From assembly GCA_963738345.1 (NCBI GenBank), contig CAVTWI010000002.1, positions 2,232,001-2,296,000 on the forward strand: DNA of 64,000 nucleotides. Direction: 5' to 3'. Made by a program: the position numbers and the translations under genes. Of this stretch, positions 20,001-28,904 are shown in pieces. The notes below the pieces were generated by a model that had not been told where the DNA came from, searched no databases, and was given only the letters and a program-made list of their open reading frames with translations. The first letter of the stretch is position 1, and the number at the start of each line of letters is the position of its first letter. Origin of the DNA: Bog-159 sp963738345. GTDB taxonomy: Bacteria > Acidobacteriota > Terriglobia > Bryobacterales > Bryobacteraceae.

Positions 20001-20364
20001 CCGCTTCCACGGTAACAATCTCATTTACACCACCAACTTCGAGTTGTAAGTCAACGGTACTGGTGACTCCCGTCTCGAGCACGATGCCGGTACGAGTCAG
20101 AGGCTTGAAACCGGCTTTATTCACTCCGATCTGATACTGTCCAGGAGGCAGCAAGGGTACCGCATAAAGACCCTGGTCATTCGACAGCACTGACCGTTGG
20201 AGTCCGGAATCTGTACGAGTCACCGTAACTACGGCTTGACTGACAATTGCTTGGCTTGCATCCGTGACACGGCCCTCCAACTGCGCATTTTGGGCGAATG
20301 CCGGAAAGACGGATACCAGAAAACCTAAAGCCGGGAGATAGATCTTCCAAGTCGACTTACGCAT
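17095..20364 (-). CDS. TonB-dependent receptor with N-terminal carboxypeptidase-regulatory domain
   Basis: A 1,089-residue outer-membrane protein of the Oar/CarO-like class common in Acidobacteriota. Signal peptide about 1-24; carboxypeptidase-regulatory beta-sandwich about 28-110 (LEGRVTDASQAIV start); plug about 115-235; then the large beta-barrel, ending in an aromatic C-terminus (IQLGLHYKF) as expected for BAM-dependent insertion. It probably imports oligosaccharide or peptide products; no ligand can be named. The start ATG follows GGAGGA at ideal spacing. A strong sigma-70-like promoter and a GC-rich leader hairpin lie upstream. Confidence 0.9.
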   Translation of the reverse strand: MRKSTWKIYLPALGFLVSVFPAFAQNAQLEGRVTDASQAIVSQAVVTVTRTDSGLQRSVLSNDQGLYAVPLLPPGQYQIGVNKAGFKPLTRTGIVLETGVTSTVDLQLEVGGVNEIVTVEAAAPLLQPETSSVSHVVDGQSIQDLPLVDRRAAQLIGLNGFVVQNGAGLGATFGIAGGRANNAMYTLDGESTQNLPNIGVATLVYDPPIESLQEFNVAMSNYEAELGRTGGGVIQMTTKSGANDWHGSAYEFFRNNVLNARTFFAATSPILRYNLFGASLGGPIRKNKTFFFYNYEGLRSITDVATILGVPTVAETQGNFSADKTVIKDPTTKTPFPGNIIPANLLDPVGAKLAAMYPAPNVPGQPSGHNNFLANQANGTIGNNHIARIDHIFREKDRIFGRFVGYTTPTYTGAIFPVAAEDPAAVRAHTSYYNTTGTWYHDFSPTLLNEFRTGFDLRSSHTYSSGAGSNINAQIGLAGVDQSFAPNVVVPGYTPMGTTTQQRFQVPTLAIPVIDHLTLIRGRHQFKFGAEYRYASDVDDWWGIAGGQVTFNTTATGNSLAALELGWVNTAQIVNALPLKPRGDNYSAFAQDDWKVTPNLTLNLGLRWDLDEPRWEEYGNRQNGFNPYALNPVSGTPGIVTFSGLNGVPKYATNWNYHNLGPRFGFAWRLPKNFVLRGGAGLLYVGPYDMATPITANLGFSDSASFVSPNNGVTPAFLLASGFPANSVPTQAQLTPGYGAVPVGSKPTTAVTYYQQDGRKTGYLEQYNFNIQKQLSNSVLVEVGGLGTFGHDLPVPNQNGVTVNQVPTALLGPGNAQINRPFPQFSDVRALADDIGSSKYYGINLHMEKRASNGLSLQGNYTFSRFEDNVPGRNELGDPGGALSYYNTYLNMNNRAQDWGLSGNDVKHRLVASVIYELPYGKGRAHAPSNALLDKVAGGWSLAYTGELHSGSPYGVLEAVNLTNSFSDGNRANVVGNPVLSSSRPTAQKISEWFNTSAFAAPAPYTFGNAGRTAGYGPGAIGLNLSMLKDFHIRERHDVQFRAEALNFINHANFALPNVQQGSAAFGTITSLIPGNQSRIIQLGLHYKF

Positions 20365-20406
20365 GAATATCCTCCGTTACAAAGTTTCAAAAGCCCGGTG
20401 TAGGAG

Positions 20407-20444
20407 GGGTCGGCCGAGACCCTTACGCCAAGGACGGCCGACCC
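20407..20444 (-). promoter_or_regulatory. Leader hairpin upstream of TonB-dependent receptor
   Basis: A perfect 10-bp inverted repeat, GGGTCGGCCG (20407-20416) and CGGCCGACCC (20435-20444), with an 18-nt loop. It falls between the predicted transcription start (about 20461) and the ribosome-binding site of the receptor gene, so it would be in the 5' UTR. It could be an attenuator, an mRNA-stabilising structure or a leftover terminator of the upstream sedolisin gene; no T-tract follows. Confidence 0.45.
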
Positions 20445-20468
20445 GAGTTGGGCTGTCTGATTCTTTCA

Positions 20469-20497
20469 AGTCTATGGCAGCTTGTAATGTTTGTCAA
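20469..20497 (-). promoter_or_regulatory. Sigma-70-type promoter of the TonB-dependent receptor
   Basis: On the minus strand a perfect -35 TTGACA (20497-20492) is followed after exactly 17 bp by TAGACT (20474-20469, four of six bases matching TATAAT). The predicted start near 20461 leaves a 97-nt leader before the receptor ATG at 20364. Confidence 0.55.
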
Positions 20498-20550
20498 TCG
20501 AATAAGTAGACTAATGGAGACTTTATTTTAGGAAGAATGGTAGGGTGTTT

Positions 20551-23500
20551 TTACTGTGTCACTGTGAGGGTCAGCGGCCATCCGCGCGTGTAGGGTGGCT
20601 GTCCTGGTGCATTCCCCACATAGTTAATGACGTAGCACCCGGGGACCGTCTGGCTAGTCGTGGCGATGTTGAGGATATACTCCGATGGTGCCGACGGCAC
20701 GATGGTTGTCGTGGCGTCGGGTGGCGCACCGGTGACGCTGACGGTAAATCCGGCGCCGTGACCAATTCCTAAAATGGTGGCAGTGGCTGTGCCGCCTACC
20801 GGTGTCGAGAAATAATCCGACTCGGACCACCCTTCCACCGGTGGATCCACCCAAAAACTCATAGTCGGTGCGACCGAGATGTTAAAGGTCGTGGAGGCAG
20901 TCAGATTGCCGCTGGTCGCCGTTATCGTAACCGGGGTGGGGGGGGAGGCCACCGCCGTGACACCCGCCGCCAGTTCGAATTCGACCCAGTGCGTATTGGT
21001 CACGTCGTAGGGTACTTCCTGAAATGAGCCGACGACGCCGGGCGGTAGGCCCGAGAATGACAGTTGGACAGGGGAGCTAAAGCCTCCCGAATAATCAATG
21101 ATCACGGTGGAATCGATGATTCCAGTCAGAACGGATGACGAAAGATAGGGCGGTTCCAGGGTGAAACCCGGCACGTCATTGTTCAGAGTAATGCGGAGCA
21201 AGGCCTCCTCCATGTTACCGGCGCTCCCTTGAACTGAAATGAAGCCGCTGGGAAGAGGCGCCGAAGCCGAAGCAGTCAGGGTCATAACGGCTTTGCTCCC
21301 GGGCGCGATGATGGACGGACTGATGCTGGCGGTTACGCCCGGTGGCAATGATATGGCGGGTGCTACCAAGGTTGCTGCACCTGTGTAGCCGTGTACTGGC
21401 TGCATGGTGATGGTGGTGGTGGCGGTCCCCCCCGGCGCCAGATCCACGAAATACGGATTGGCATACAAACGGAATCCCACGAAATCGGTATCCGCGGACA
21501 GGCTCAGCGTTGCCGTAGCGCGCATGGCGCCGCTGGTCCCGGTGATCACGATATTGGTGGTGACTACCGCACCGAAATTCGAGCTTAGTTTGAGCGACGC
21601 CGTGCCTCCCGCGGGAATCGAAGGAGGCGTAAACACCGCATAAATTCCGCAAGGAAGCCCGGTCGCTGCCAAAGTGACAGTGCCTGTAAACCCGTAAGCT
21701 GGTATCACCTTCACAGTTGTCGAAACAGATAGGCCGTCTCCGACGCTTAGCGAAGTGGCGCCTGCCTGCAGATAAAAACCGGGTGCGGCAATCGTCAGGC
21801 TGATCGTGGTGGTGGCCGAGAGATTCCCGCTGATCCCAGTGATCGTGAGAAGGCTGGTGGACAGTCCCGTGGACGGCGCAACAGTAATCATCAACATGGC
21901 CGAACCGCCTACCGCCGTCGTCGAAGGGGTAAAGGCAGCGGTCACTCCGCCTGGAAGGCCTGCTACATAGAGTGATACGATCCCTTGATATCCGCCTTTA
22001 GTAAGCACACTGATCCCTGCCAGCCCGGTGGCCCCCGGCGCTACATTAAGAGTCGACGCGCCCGGAGTGAGGGAGAAACCCGGGGCCGCGATGACCGCTA
22101 CGGTAATAGGAATCTGGACCGACAATCCTCCACCAGTGCCGAGGATAGAGATATTACCATTCGAGGCGGTGGACGATGCCGCAGCCGTAACGGTCACGGT
22201 GGCGGTGCCACCGGCGGGCACGGAAGCCGGACTGACAGTTGCAGTAACGCCGGCTCTGAGGCCGGATACCGCCAAGGTTACGGCGCCGGCAAATCCACCG
22301 GTGCCGCTGACGACGACGGTGCTGGATAGTGACGCGCCCGCCGCGATCGTCAAGGTGGGGGGGGTGGCGATAAGACTGAAGCCGGGCGCGGGCACCACGT
22401 TCAAGATCAGCGGTGCGCTTTCCGCCAGGCTCGAGTACGTTCCCCTCAGGGCCAGATTAGCAGTCCCCAGAAGTGCAGATGCCGCGGCAGTCAGTCTCAA
22501 AGTTGCAGTGCCACCGGCCGGAATGGCCACCGGATTGAAAGCGGCAGACACACCCTGCGGCAGGCCGGTAACTGACAGCGACACGCTGCCGGTAAAGCTC
22601 CCATTCGCGGTGACGCTGATGGCGGTGGTGGCGAACGACCCCGCAACTACGGTCAGCGAGGGTGGATTCGTGCTAAGGGTGAAACCCGACGCCGTCACGC
22701 TGACGGTCAACGGAGCGGTTGCGGATATCGATCCGCTAGTTCCGGTCAGAGTAACGCCGCGGGAAGCTACTGCCGCCGACGGCGCCGCCAGAAGCACGAG
22801 GGTAGCGGTGGTGCCGGTAGCCGCCACAGCAGGCGTAAACGTCGCCGTGACGCCCGTGGGCAGGCCCGGTAATGTCAAAGTCACATTGCCCGTGAAATTG
22901 CCTTTTCCCACCACCCCGATAAGCGCTGTGGCCGACCCGCCCTGAACTAGCCCCACCGCAGGAGGCATCGCAGTCAAGGTGAAGCCGCGAACTCCGGTGG
23001 CATTCACGGTGAAGGTAGTCGCGGCGCTCAGGGCAGCGCTCACGCCTTTGATGGTCACATTGGCGGAGACTGCGGATGCCCCGGCAGTGGCCGTAATAGT
23101 CAGTGTGGAAGTTGCGCTCGCCGATGCGCCGGACGCGCCGATTGATACCACGGACGGATTGAAGGCTGCGGAGAGTCCCCCCGGCAGGCCCGAGAGCGAT
23201 AAGGTGACCATGCCGCTATATCCCGCCGTGCCTGCCACGCTTACAGCCGTGCTTACTGACGATCCGGAAGCCACCGACACCTGCGCGGGGGCGGCGGCCA
23301 GCGTAAAGCCCGGTCCGGGAGTCACATTCAACGTAAGCGGAGCGGTAGCCAGCAAACCTCCACCAGAGCCGCGCAGAGTCAGACTGGCAGTCGATACGGC
23401 CGTCGAGGCGGCCGCCTTCAGGGTGAGAGTACAAAGGCTCCCCGCCGCAACCGTGGCAGGGCTGACCGACGCGGTAACGCCGGATGGCAGACCGGCGCTC

Positions 23501-23922
23501 ACCAAAACTCCCACCAAGCCCTTAAAACCGCCATTGCCGATCACCAAAACCGTTGCCGTCGTGGAAGAACCGGCGGCAACCGACACCGACGACGCGCTGG
23601 GACTAAGCGAGAAACTCGGAACAGCCGTCACCGCCAGGCTAAGCGGCAAGGTGATGGTCACCCCCCCGCCGATCCCGGTAACAGTAACCGGAGCGGAAGG
23701 CGATCCCGCCCAAACCGCCGCAGTCAACGCCAGGCCGGCGGTATGGCCCGCAGTTACAACTGTGGGCGTAAACCATCCGCTGACTCCCGGCGGCAGCCCC
23801 GTAATCGATAAAGCTACACTTCCCTGGAATCCATAAGTGCCGGTAACTGCGATGCTCATCGTCATCGACGATCCCGCCGCCACACTAAACGACGAAGGCG
23901 AAGCGCTAAGGATGAAACCAGG
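20551..23922 (-). CDS. C-terminal Ig-like repeat part of giant sedolisin (separated by a frameshift)
   Basis: This frame encodes about eleven tandem repeats of roughly 100 residues, each opening with a PGFTL-like or PGFSL-like start, followed by VxxGxxxxxxVxVxGxxGFxGxVxLxxxGLPxGVxAxFxP and a T/A-rich strand pair, with a diverged last copy. No catalytic motif is present. The frame is open upstream to the G8 tract at 23921-23928; shortening that tract by one base joins it exactly to the sedolisin frame and restores the broken repeat start (PGFILSASPSSFS). So this is not an independent gene but the tail of the protease. Such tails probably form an extended extracellular stalk or polymer-binding rod. 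The first methionine in frame (23883) is internal to a repeat. Confidence 0.75.
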   Translation of the reverse strand, partial: PGFILSASPSSFSVAAGSSMTMSIAVTGTYGFQGSVALSITGLPPGVSGWFTPTVVTAGHTAGLALTAAVWAGSPSAPVTVTGIGGGVTITLPLSLAVTAVPSFSLSPSASSVSVAAGSSTTATVLVIGNGGFKGLVGVLVSAGLPSGVTASVSPATVAAGSLCTLTLKAAASTAVSTASLTLRGSGGGLLATAPLTLNVTPGPGFTLAAAPAQVSVASGSSVSTAVSVAGTAGYSGMVTLSLSGLPGGLSAAFNPSVVSIGASGASASATSTLTITATAGASAVSANVTIKGVSAALSAATTFTVNATGVRGFTLTAMPPAVGLVQGGSATALIGVVGKGNFTGNVTLTLPGLPTGVTATFTPAVAATGTTATLVLLAAPSAAVASRGVTLTGTSGSISATAPLTVSVTASGFTLSTNPPSLTVVAGSFATTAISVTANGSFTGSVSLSVTGLPQGVSAAFNPVAIPAGGTATLRLTAAASALLGTANLALRGTYSSLAESAPLILNVVPAPGFSLIATPPTLTIAAGASLSSTVVVSGTGGFAGAVTLAVSGLRAGVTATVSPASVPAGGTATVTVTAAASSTASNGNISILGTGGGLSVQIPITVAVIAAPGFSLTPGASTLNVAPGATGLAGISVLTKGGYQGIVSLYVAGLPGGVTAAFTPSTTAVGGSAMLMITVAPSTGLSTSLLTITGISGNLSATTTISLTIAAPGFYLQAGATSLSVGDGLSVSTTVKVIPAYGFTGTVTLAATGLPCGIYAVFTPPSIPAGGTASLKLSSNFGAVVTTNIVITGTSGAMRATATLSLSADTDFVGFRLYANPYFVDLAPGGTATTTITMQPVHGYTGAATLVAPAISLPPGVTASISPSIIAPGSKAVMTLTASASAPLPSGFISVQGSAGNMEEALLRITLNNDVPGFTLEPPYLSSSVLTGIIDSTVIIDYSGGFSSPVQLSFSGLPPGVVGSFQEVPYDVTNTHWVEFELAAGVTAVASPPTPVTITATSGNLTASTTFNISVAPTMSFWVDPPVEGWSESDYFSTPVGGTATATILGIGHGAGFTVSVTGAPPDATTTIVPSAPSEYILNIATTSQTVPGCYVINYVGNAPGQPPYTRGWPLTLTVTQ

Positions 23923-26302
23923 GGGGGGCCGCCTGCGTCACGGTGAAGGTAAAGCCTGCAACCGTAAGGCTGCCTGTGCGCGCGTAACCGGCCGGATTGG
24001 CCCCTACGGAGTAAGATAAGCTCTGGCTGCCCACGCCCGCCGCGCCGCTGGTAATAGTGATCCAAAAACTGTTGCTCACCGCCGTCCAGGGGCAGGCCGC
24101 CTGCGTAGTGACATTGGTGGTCGTCACGTTGATAGCGCCGGTACCGGAAGTCGCAGCCACTGCGGCGCTGCCCGGGCTGATGCTATACGAACACGCCGAA
24201 ACTACCGTCACCGGAACCGGCAGATAGCGGGTCACGCCCCCCCCGGAAGCGGCGATGGTCAGCACGCCAGCACCCGTTGCCGCCAACGCATCTGCGGTCA
24301 GCGTCAGCGTACTGGCAGAGGATCCCGCCACAATTGTCGTCGGCGCCAGACTCGCCACCACGCCGGATGGTCCACCGCTAACCACCAGAGCCACATCCGC
24401 ATTAAAGCCGCCGCTCGCAGTCAGCGAAAGGTCGACAGTGGCGGCAGTTCCCTGGACTATCGATACAGACGCTGGCGTGGGGCTCAACTGAAACGAGCCA
24501 CTGGCACTCGAAGCATCATTCCAGTGCGAGACCAACTGCGCCGCATCCACAGAACCGAGACCGGTAGCGAGGTCATACCCCGCCCCCGCGCTGTAGCCGG
24601 TTAGGCCGGGCACGCTATTGTTGCCGGTAGTCACGTCATGAAAGACAGCCGCGCCGCCGGCACCCTGATTGGCAGCCAACACGTATAGCGTGGGGTTAGC
24701 AGTTCCCAGCCGCGACCCGGTCTGCTGCGCCGCCAAAGCCACCAAACCTGCGAAACTGGGCGAGGCGGCCGAGGTTCCCCCCACCGTCCAATACCCGCCT
24801 TCCATATAAATCACGTAGCCATCGTGGACGGCAGCGGTCAAAGCGACGTCTGGCACATCCCGCCAGCCATCCGCAGGCACGCCGAGTCCGGTCTGCCAGC
24901 CGGGTTTGGGGTAGGTCATGCTGGCCCCCCCCCCAGTGGACCAAAGGCCCCCACCGCCGGCCACCGTGCCGCTTTCGTTCCACGCTCCTTCCGGGATATA
25001 GCCGATAGCGGCGCCGGACGGCGTCCAATAGGCTGCGGGATTAGCGGCGTCGGCGAATTCCGTGCCTCCTACGCAAGTGCTCGAGGGCGAAGAACACAAG
25101 CCATTCACGCCTTGCGGGTGGGTAGCGGTGGCGGTCGAATCGGAATCGCACCCGGCTACGCCGCTGTCACCGGAGGCCACCAGAGCGGTGATGCCCTGCG
25201 CGGCCGCCTGCTGCCATAAACCATCCCAGAACTGGTTTTCAGTTGACCCCATCTGGTTTTCGCAACTACCAAAGCTGGTCGTCACCACAGAGGCCAAATT
25301 GTTATCCACGATATATTGCGCCGACAGGTCCACGCCGTCGGTAGTATTGGTGGATGCCGAAACCACAAACTGGACGGCCGCCCCGCTGCCCACCGCGCCG
25401 GACCATTCGACGTCAAGCACCGCCTCACCCTCTTCGTTTTCAGACACGATACCGGGATCGGGCCCGTTCAGGATTATTGCGGGATCGTTGAAGGGCAGGC
25501 CGAAGCCGCTACGGAACATCTCCACATCAGGCAGGCTAATGTTGGTGCGGGCCACCACGGCGATGGATTGCCCAGTGCCGTCAATCGAGCCCGCCAGGGG
25601 AGCGAGGTCGTAGATGGCAGCGAAATCGGCCGGGCTCAGATAGTGATTGCCGGAACTGTCCGAAATGAGAGGTGCGGCTGCGCCTGCGATCCGGACGGCC
25701 GGATAATGCATGGGTTTGGAATGGAAATCGTGCAGCGACACGATGCCGCGCACCACTCCCCCCAATGCTTCCGGAAAACGCGGGGCGGCCGCGTTGGCGT
25801 AATGCCTCTGCCCGTTCACGCCATAAAAATGCATCGGCGTATGAAACGCCGCGGACACCTGCGCGGCCGTGCCGCTGAAAACAATCGTCTGGCGCGCGGC
25901 AGCCACCGGCTCCACCGCGAAACCGTGCGATCTGAGCCAATCCACCACACAGCGCAAATCATCATCGGACAACCCAAAGCGTTTCCCAAAGGCTTCCGGC
26001 GTTATCCAGTGACGGTAGACTGGCGACTGGCGATCCTGCTGAGCGGCCAGCAGTTGATCGAGTTCCTTCTGCTGCGCGGGATCGCGCGCCAACAGCAGCA
26101 CCATGCGTTCCATGCGCGTCAGGGAAGGAACCTCGCCCGCATCGAACTCTGCCCGCGCCAGCGGATGCACGTCGAGCGGATGCGCCACCGTGCGCCGGTC
26201 GTCGATCTTACCCGCGATCCGTGACTGGGGCGCCGCCCATCCCACCGAAGCCGCAAATAAGCTCAAGACGCACCGCCAGGCGCGACCTGTTCGCATCGTC
26301 AC
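23906..26302 (-). CDS. Sedolisin (S53, pro-kumamolisin) serine-carboxyl peptidase, N-terminal part
   Basis: An exported acid protease. Order: signal peptide (about 1-24), pro-kumamolisin propeptide (about 40-190, YRHWITPEAFGKRFG), S53 catalytic domain (about 215-600), one Ig-like repeat (about 605-705) and a BACON-like repeat (about 708-790). Catalytic residues are visible as the Glu/Asp pair in ENEEGEAVLDVEW, the oxyanion Asp in VASGDSG and the nucleophile Ser in GGTSAASPSFAG. Reading stops 4 codons after the G8 tract (TQAAPPWFHP). With one base removed the reading frame continues for another 1,100 residues of repeats to 20551, giving 1,916 residues in all. Either a real phase-variable or inactivating slip, or a sequencing error. 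Confidence 0.88.
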   Translation of the reverse strand: MTMRTGRAWRCVLSLFAASVGWAAPQSRIAGKIDDRRTVAHPLDVHPLARAEFDAGEVPSLTRMERMVLLLARDPAQQKELDQLLAAQQDRQSPVYRHWITPEAFGKRFGLSDDDLRCVVDWLRSHGFAVEPVAAARQTIVFSGTAAQVSAAFHTPMHFYGVNGQRHYANAAAPRFPEALGGVVRGIVSLHDFHSKPMHYPAVRIAGAAAPLISDSSGNHYLSPADFAAIYDLAPLAGSIDGTGQSIAVVARTNISLPDVEMFRSGFGLPFNDPAIILNGPDPGIVSENEEGEAVLDVEWSGAVGSGAAVQFVVSASTNTTDGVDLSAQYIVDNNLASVVTTSFGSCENQMGSTENQFWDGLWQQAAAQGITALVASGDSGVAGCDSDSTATATHPQGVNGLCSSPSSTCVGGTEFADAANPAAYWTPSGAAIGYIPEGAWNESGTVAGGGGLWSTGGGASMTYPKPGWQTGLGVPADGWRDVPDVALTAAVHDGYVIYMEGGYWTVGGTSAASPSFAGLVALAAQQTGSRLGTANPTLYVLAANQGAGGAAVFHDVTTGNNSVPGLTGYSAGAGYDLATGLGSVDAAQLVSHWNDASSASGSFQLSPTPASVSIVQGTAATVDLSLTASGGFNADVALVVSGGPSGVVASLAPTTIVAGSSASTLTLTADALAATGAGVLTIAASGGGVTRYLPVPVTVVSACSYSISPGSAAVAATSGTGAINVTTTNVTTQAACPWTAVSNSFWITITSGAAGVGSQSLSYSVGANPAGYARTGSLTVAGFTFTVTQAAPPWFHP
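23921..23928. repeat. G8 tract at the sedolisin frameshift
   Basis: Eight consecutive G (C8 on the coding strand) mark the exact point where the sedolisin frame is lost. A seven-base tract restores one 1,916-residue ORF: 5,751 coding bases, divisible by three. Confidence 0.8.
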
Positions 26303-26358
26303 AACTCACTCATCGGTCTTTCGCCGCGGAGTGTGCTGCGGATACTGGATAAAACGAT

Positions 26359-26808
26359 CTATTGGGCCTTAGTTCCGGCCGCTGACGTGGATGCGGACGC
26401 GGCAGGAACGTCCTTATCCCGAGCATCCTGCTTCCCGGCCCCGACTTGCAAGACTCTGACCAGCACGATTTGCTTGCCGAACCGCTTGGCCTCCGCAGCG
26501 GAAGGCAGGCAAAGGTCAATGTGCCGGCCGGCCACCTTATTGCCCGTATCAGTCACCGTGTAAATGCCGTTATAAGGTCCCGCGCGGGTGACGCGGATCC
26601 GGGTACCCATGGGCAGGATGGCCGGGTCGGCGGCCACAATACCTTCGTGGGGTACCGTTCCCGACGCGGTCGCCGCAGTCTGCGGGACGAAGGCGGTCGC
26701 CTCCATGCGCATCACGCGCGGCCGTACTCTGCGAACCGGGGCAGCCTGGCCCCAAAGTGTAGGCGTCAGCGAGACGCAGCAGAAGCCCAAAGCAATGAGA
26801 AATCGCAC
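26359..26808 (-). CDS. Exported 3D-domain protein (MltA/RlpA-like fold)
   Basis: A 149-residue protein with a signal peptide (about 1-21) and one 3D domain, named for its three aspartates: VAADPAILPMGTRIRV, YTVTDTGNKVAGRHIDLCL. The fold is a double-psi beta-barrel related to MltA and RlpA and usually acts on or binds peptidoglycan. A GTG at 26808 is chosen because it begins the signal peptide; the longer ORF from 26913 overlaps the upstream oxidoreductase. It is the last gene of the redox operon, 17 bp after the flavoprotein gene, but its role need not be redox. Confidence 0.75.
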   Translation of the reverse strand: MRFLIALGFCCVSLTPTLWGQAAPVRRVRPRVMRMEATAFVPQTAATASGTVPHEGIVAADPAILPMGTRIRVTRAGPYNGIYTVTDTGNKVAGRHIDLCLPSAAEAKRFGKQIVLVRVLQVGAGKQDARDKDVPAASASTSAAGTKAQ

Positions 26809-26825
26809 GCTCAAATCCGGGCATT

Positions 26826-28901
26826 CTAAGCGCCAGCGGGCGGATTCAGACAACATTCGCAAGAGCGCGCCGTCCGCAGCGCTAACGCACCGGTGGGACA
26901 AGCCTCCGCGCACCGCTGCGCCGCCTGCCGTAAGCCGTCCGCCAGCGATCCACCGAATGGTACGCCCACCCTAACATCGAAGCCCCGTCCCATCAGGGCC
27001 AGCCCCAGTATTTCACCTGATGCCGCCGCGATGCGCACGCAAGCATCGCAACTAATGCATTTGCCCGGCTCGTAAACGATTTCCGGGTGCGACAGATCCT
27101 GCGAAAAGCGGCGGCGTGCGCCGGAGAAGCGGTATAAATCAGCGGCGTATTCGGTAGCCAGCGAACGAATCGTGCAGCAATCCTGCTTGCGGCATCCGCA
27201 ACTCAGGCAGCGCCGTGCTTCGCGTGCAGTCTCGCTGGCGGGCAGACCCGTCTCCACCTCGTCGAAACTGGTCACTCGCCGCTCGATCGCAATGCGTGCC
27301 ACGGGCGCGCGCGGCGATTTTTCGATAGCGCGAAACATAGCCGCGCGTTCCGCATCGTCGATAGGTTGCATAGCGACACCGGCCATGGATGGCTCGCCCG
27401 TAACTCGTTCGCCGCTCAGGTACTGATCGATGGAAGCGGCGGCGATTCGTCCGGCGGACACCGCGCGCACAGCCAGGTCGGCCCCCAGTACGGCGTCTCC
27501 ACCGGCGAAGACTCCCGGAAGATTGGTGGCCAACGTCCGCTCCTCGGCGGCGATGCCCCAAGGAGTGAGGCGCAGCCCTTCGCGCTCCGCAAGACTGCGT
27601 TCGACGGATTGGCCGGTAGCGGCGATGACCGTGGAACACGCGACCACAAACTCGGACCCGGGTACGGCCATGGGCTGCCGGCGTCCGGAAGCGTCGGGCT
27701 CGCCGAGCGACATGCGGCAACAGGTCAGCGTCAGGCTTTGACCACTACGCTCGATCCTCACCGGCGCGGCCAGCAGATCGATCTGGACGCCTTCGGCTTC
27801 CGCGGCTTCCACCTCGTCCATCGCGCACGGCATTTCCTGACGTCCGCGCCGGTAAAGGATGCGGACCTTCGCCGCGCCCAACCGTACAGCCGAGCGCGCG
27901 CAATCCATGGCAGTGTTTCCCCCGCCGATCACCACCACTTCCCCACCGAGCGGCGGCGCATGGCCCTGGGCCACCGCCTCTAGAAACGTAATGCCGGCCA
28001 AGCCGTGCTCGTCACCCGGGCATCGCAGCCCTTGCGGGCATTGTGCGCCGATCGCCAGAAAGACCGCGTGATGGCGACGGCGCAATTCGGCCACGGTAAA
28101 GTCCGGACCCCATCGCTGCCCCATGCGGAACGCCGCTCCCAATCGGGCGATGGAATCGATTTCGGCGTTCAGCGCTTCCTTCGGCAGTCGATAGGCTGGG
28201 ATCCCATAGCGCAGCATCCCGCCAGGCTGGTCGTGCGCATCGAATAGCGTGCACGCGTGGCCCTTGCGCAGCAGGAACCAGGCAGCGGCTAGACCGGCCG
28301 GACCTGCGCCTACAATGGCTACCGATTTCCCGCTCGCGGGCGCGCATGCCGGCACGTAGGGTTCGGAACGCGCGCCATCGACGTCCGCCGCGTGGCGATG
28401 GAGCGCGCCGATCGATAAGCCTTCGTCCAGGTCGCAGCGGTGGCAATCCTGTTCGCACAATCGCGGGCAAATGCGTCCCAGTGAACCGGGCAGCGCCAGT
28501 CGCTCGCCGATCACTTCCATGGCATGCCGCGAGTCGCCGCTGGCGATTCCATACACGAATCCGGGAATGTCGAGACCCGCGGGACACCGGGCGGCACACG
28601 GCGCCACGCATTCGCCGGCATGGTCCGAAAGCAGCAGTTCCAGCGCGATTTTGCGGGCAGTCCGCACATCCTCGCTATTGGTGGCCACCGCCATGCCTTC
28701 CGCCACCGGCATTGCGCAGGCGGGCGATAGCGTGCGCCGTCCTTCGATTTGCACCGCGCACAGAAAACAGGAAGCCGCCGGCGCGATCCCCGGCACGTGG
28801 CACATGGTAGGGATGCGGATGCCGAGCCATTGCGCCGCGGCCAGTATGGTGGTCCCCGCCCCCACCTTAACCCGCCGGCCGTCGATCGTGAGCGTCACCA
28901 T
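26826..28901 (-). CDS. NfnB/GltD-like flavin Fe-S oxidoreductase with N-terminal [2Fe-2S] domain
   Basis: A 691-residue multi-cofactor protein. Residues 1-75 form a plant-type [2Fe-2S] domain like the N-terminus of NuoG/HydA (C34, C45, C48, C62). Residues about 95-155 bind [4Fe-4S] (CVAPCAARC, CPRLCEQDC) as in the N-terminus of GltD/NfnB. Two dinucleotide folds follow: FAD (VAIVGAGPAGLAAAW, about 192) and NAD(P) (VVVIGGGNTAMDCA, about 325). The C-terminal 120 residues carry more cysteines (CLSCGCRKQDCC, CISCDAC, CAEACPTGAL). It starts 3 bp after the HydB-like gene, so the subunits are co-expressed. It likely passes electrons between NAD(P)H and ferredoxin clusters; direction and pyridine nucleotide are not deducible. 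Confidence 0.85.
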   Translation of the reverse strand: MVTLTIDGRRVKVGAGTTILAAAQWLGIRIPTMCHVPGIAPAASCFLCAVQIEGRRTLSPACAMPVAEGMAVATNSEDVRTARKIALELLLSDHAGECVAPCAARCPAGLDIPGFVYGIASGDSRHAMEVIGERLALPGSLGRICPRLCEQDCHRCDLDEGLSIGALHRHAADVDGARSEPYVPACAPASGKSVAIVGAGPAGLAAAWFLLRKGHACTLFDAHDQPGGMLRYGIPAYRLPKEALNAEIDSIARLGAAFRMGQRWGPDFTVAELRRRHHAVFLAIGAQCPQGLRCPGDEHGLAGITFLEAVAQGHAPPLGGEVVVIGGGNTAMDCARSAVRLGAAKVRILYRRGRQEMPCAMDEVEAAEAEGVQIDLLAAPVRIERSGQSLTLTCCRMSLGEPDASGRRQPMAVPGSEFVVACSTVIAATGQSVERSLAEREGLRLTPWGIAAEERTLATNLPGVFAGGDAVLGADLAVRAVSAGRIAAASIDQYLSGERVTGEPSMAGVAMQPIDDAERAAMFRAIEKSPRAPVARIAIERRVTSFDEVETGLPASETAREARRCLSCGCRKQDCCTIRSLATEYAADLYRFSGARRRFSQDLSHPEIVYEPGKCISCDACVRIAAASGEILGLALMGRGFDVRVGVPFGGSLADGLRQAAQRCAEACPTGALALRTARSCECCLNPPAGA

Positions 28902-28904
28902 GGC

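Noticed and set aside
22028..23836. Two long plus-strand ORFs across the sedolisin repeats
   Set aside because: They mirror the repetitive Thr/Ala/Gly codons of the minus-strand repeats and have no start signals.
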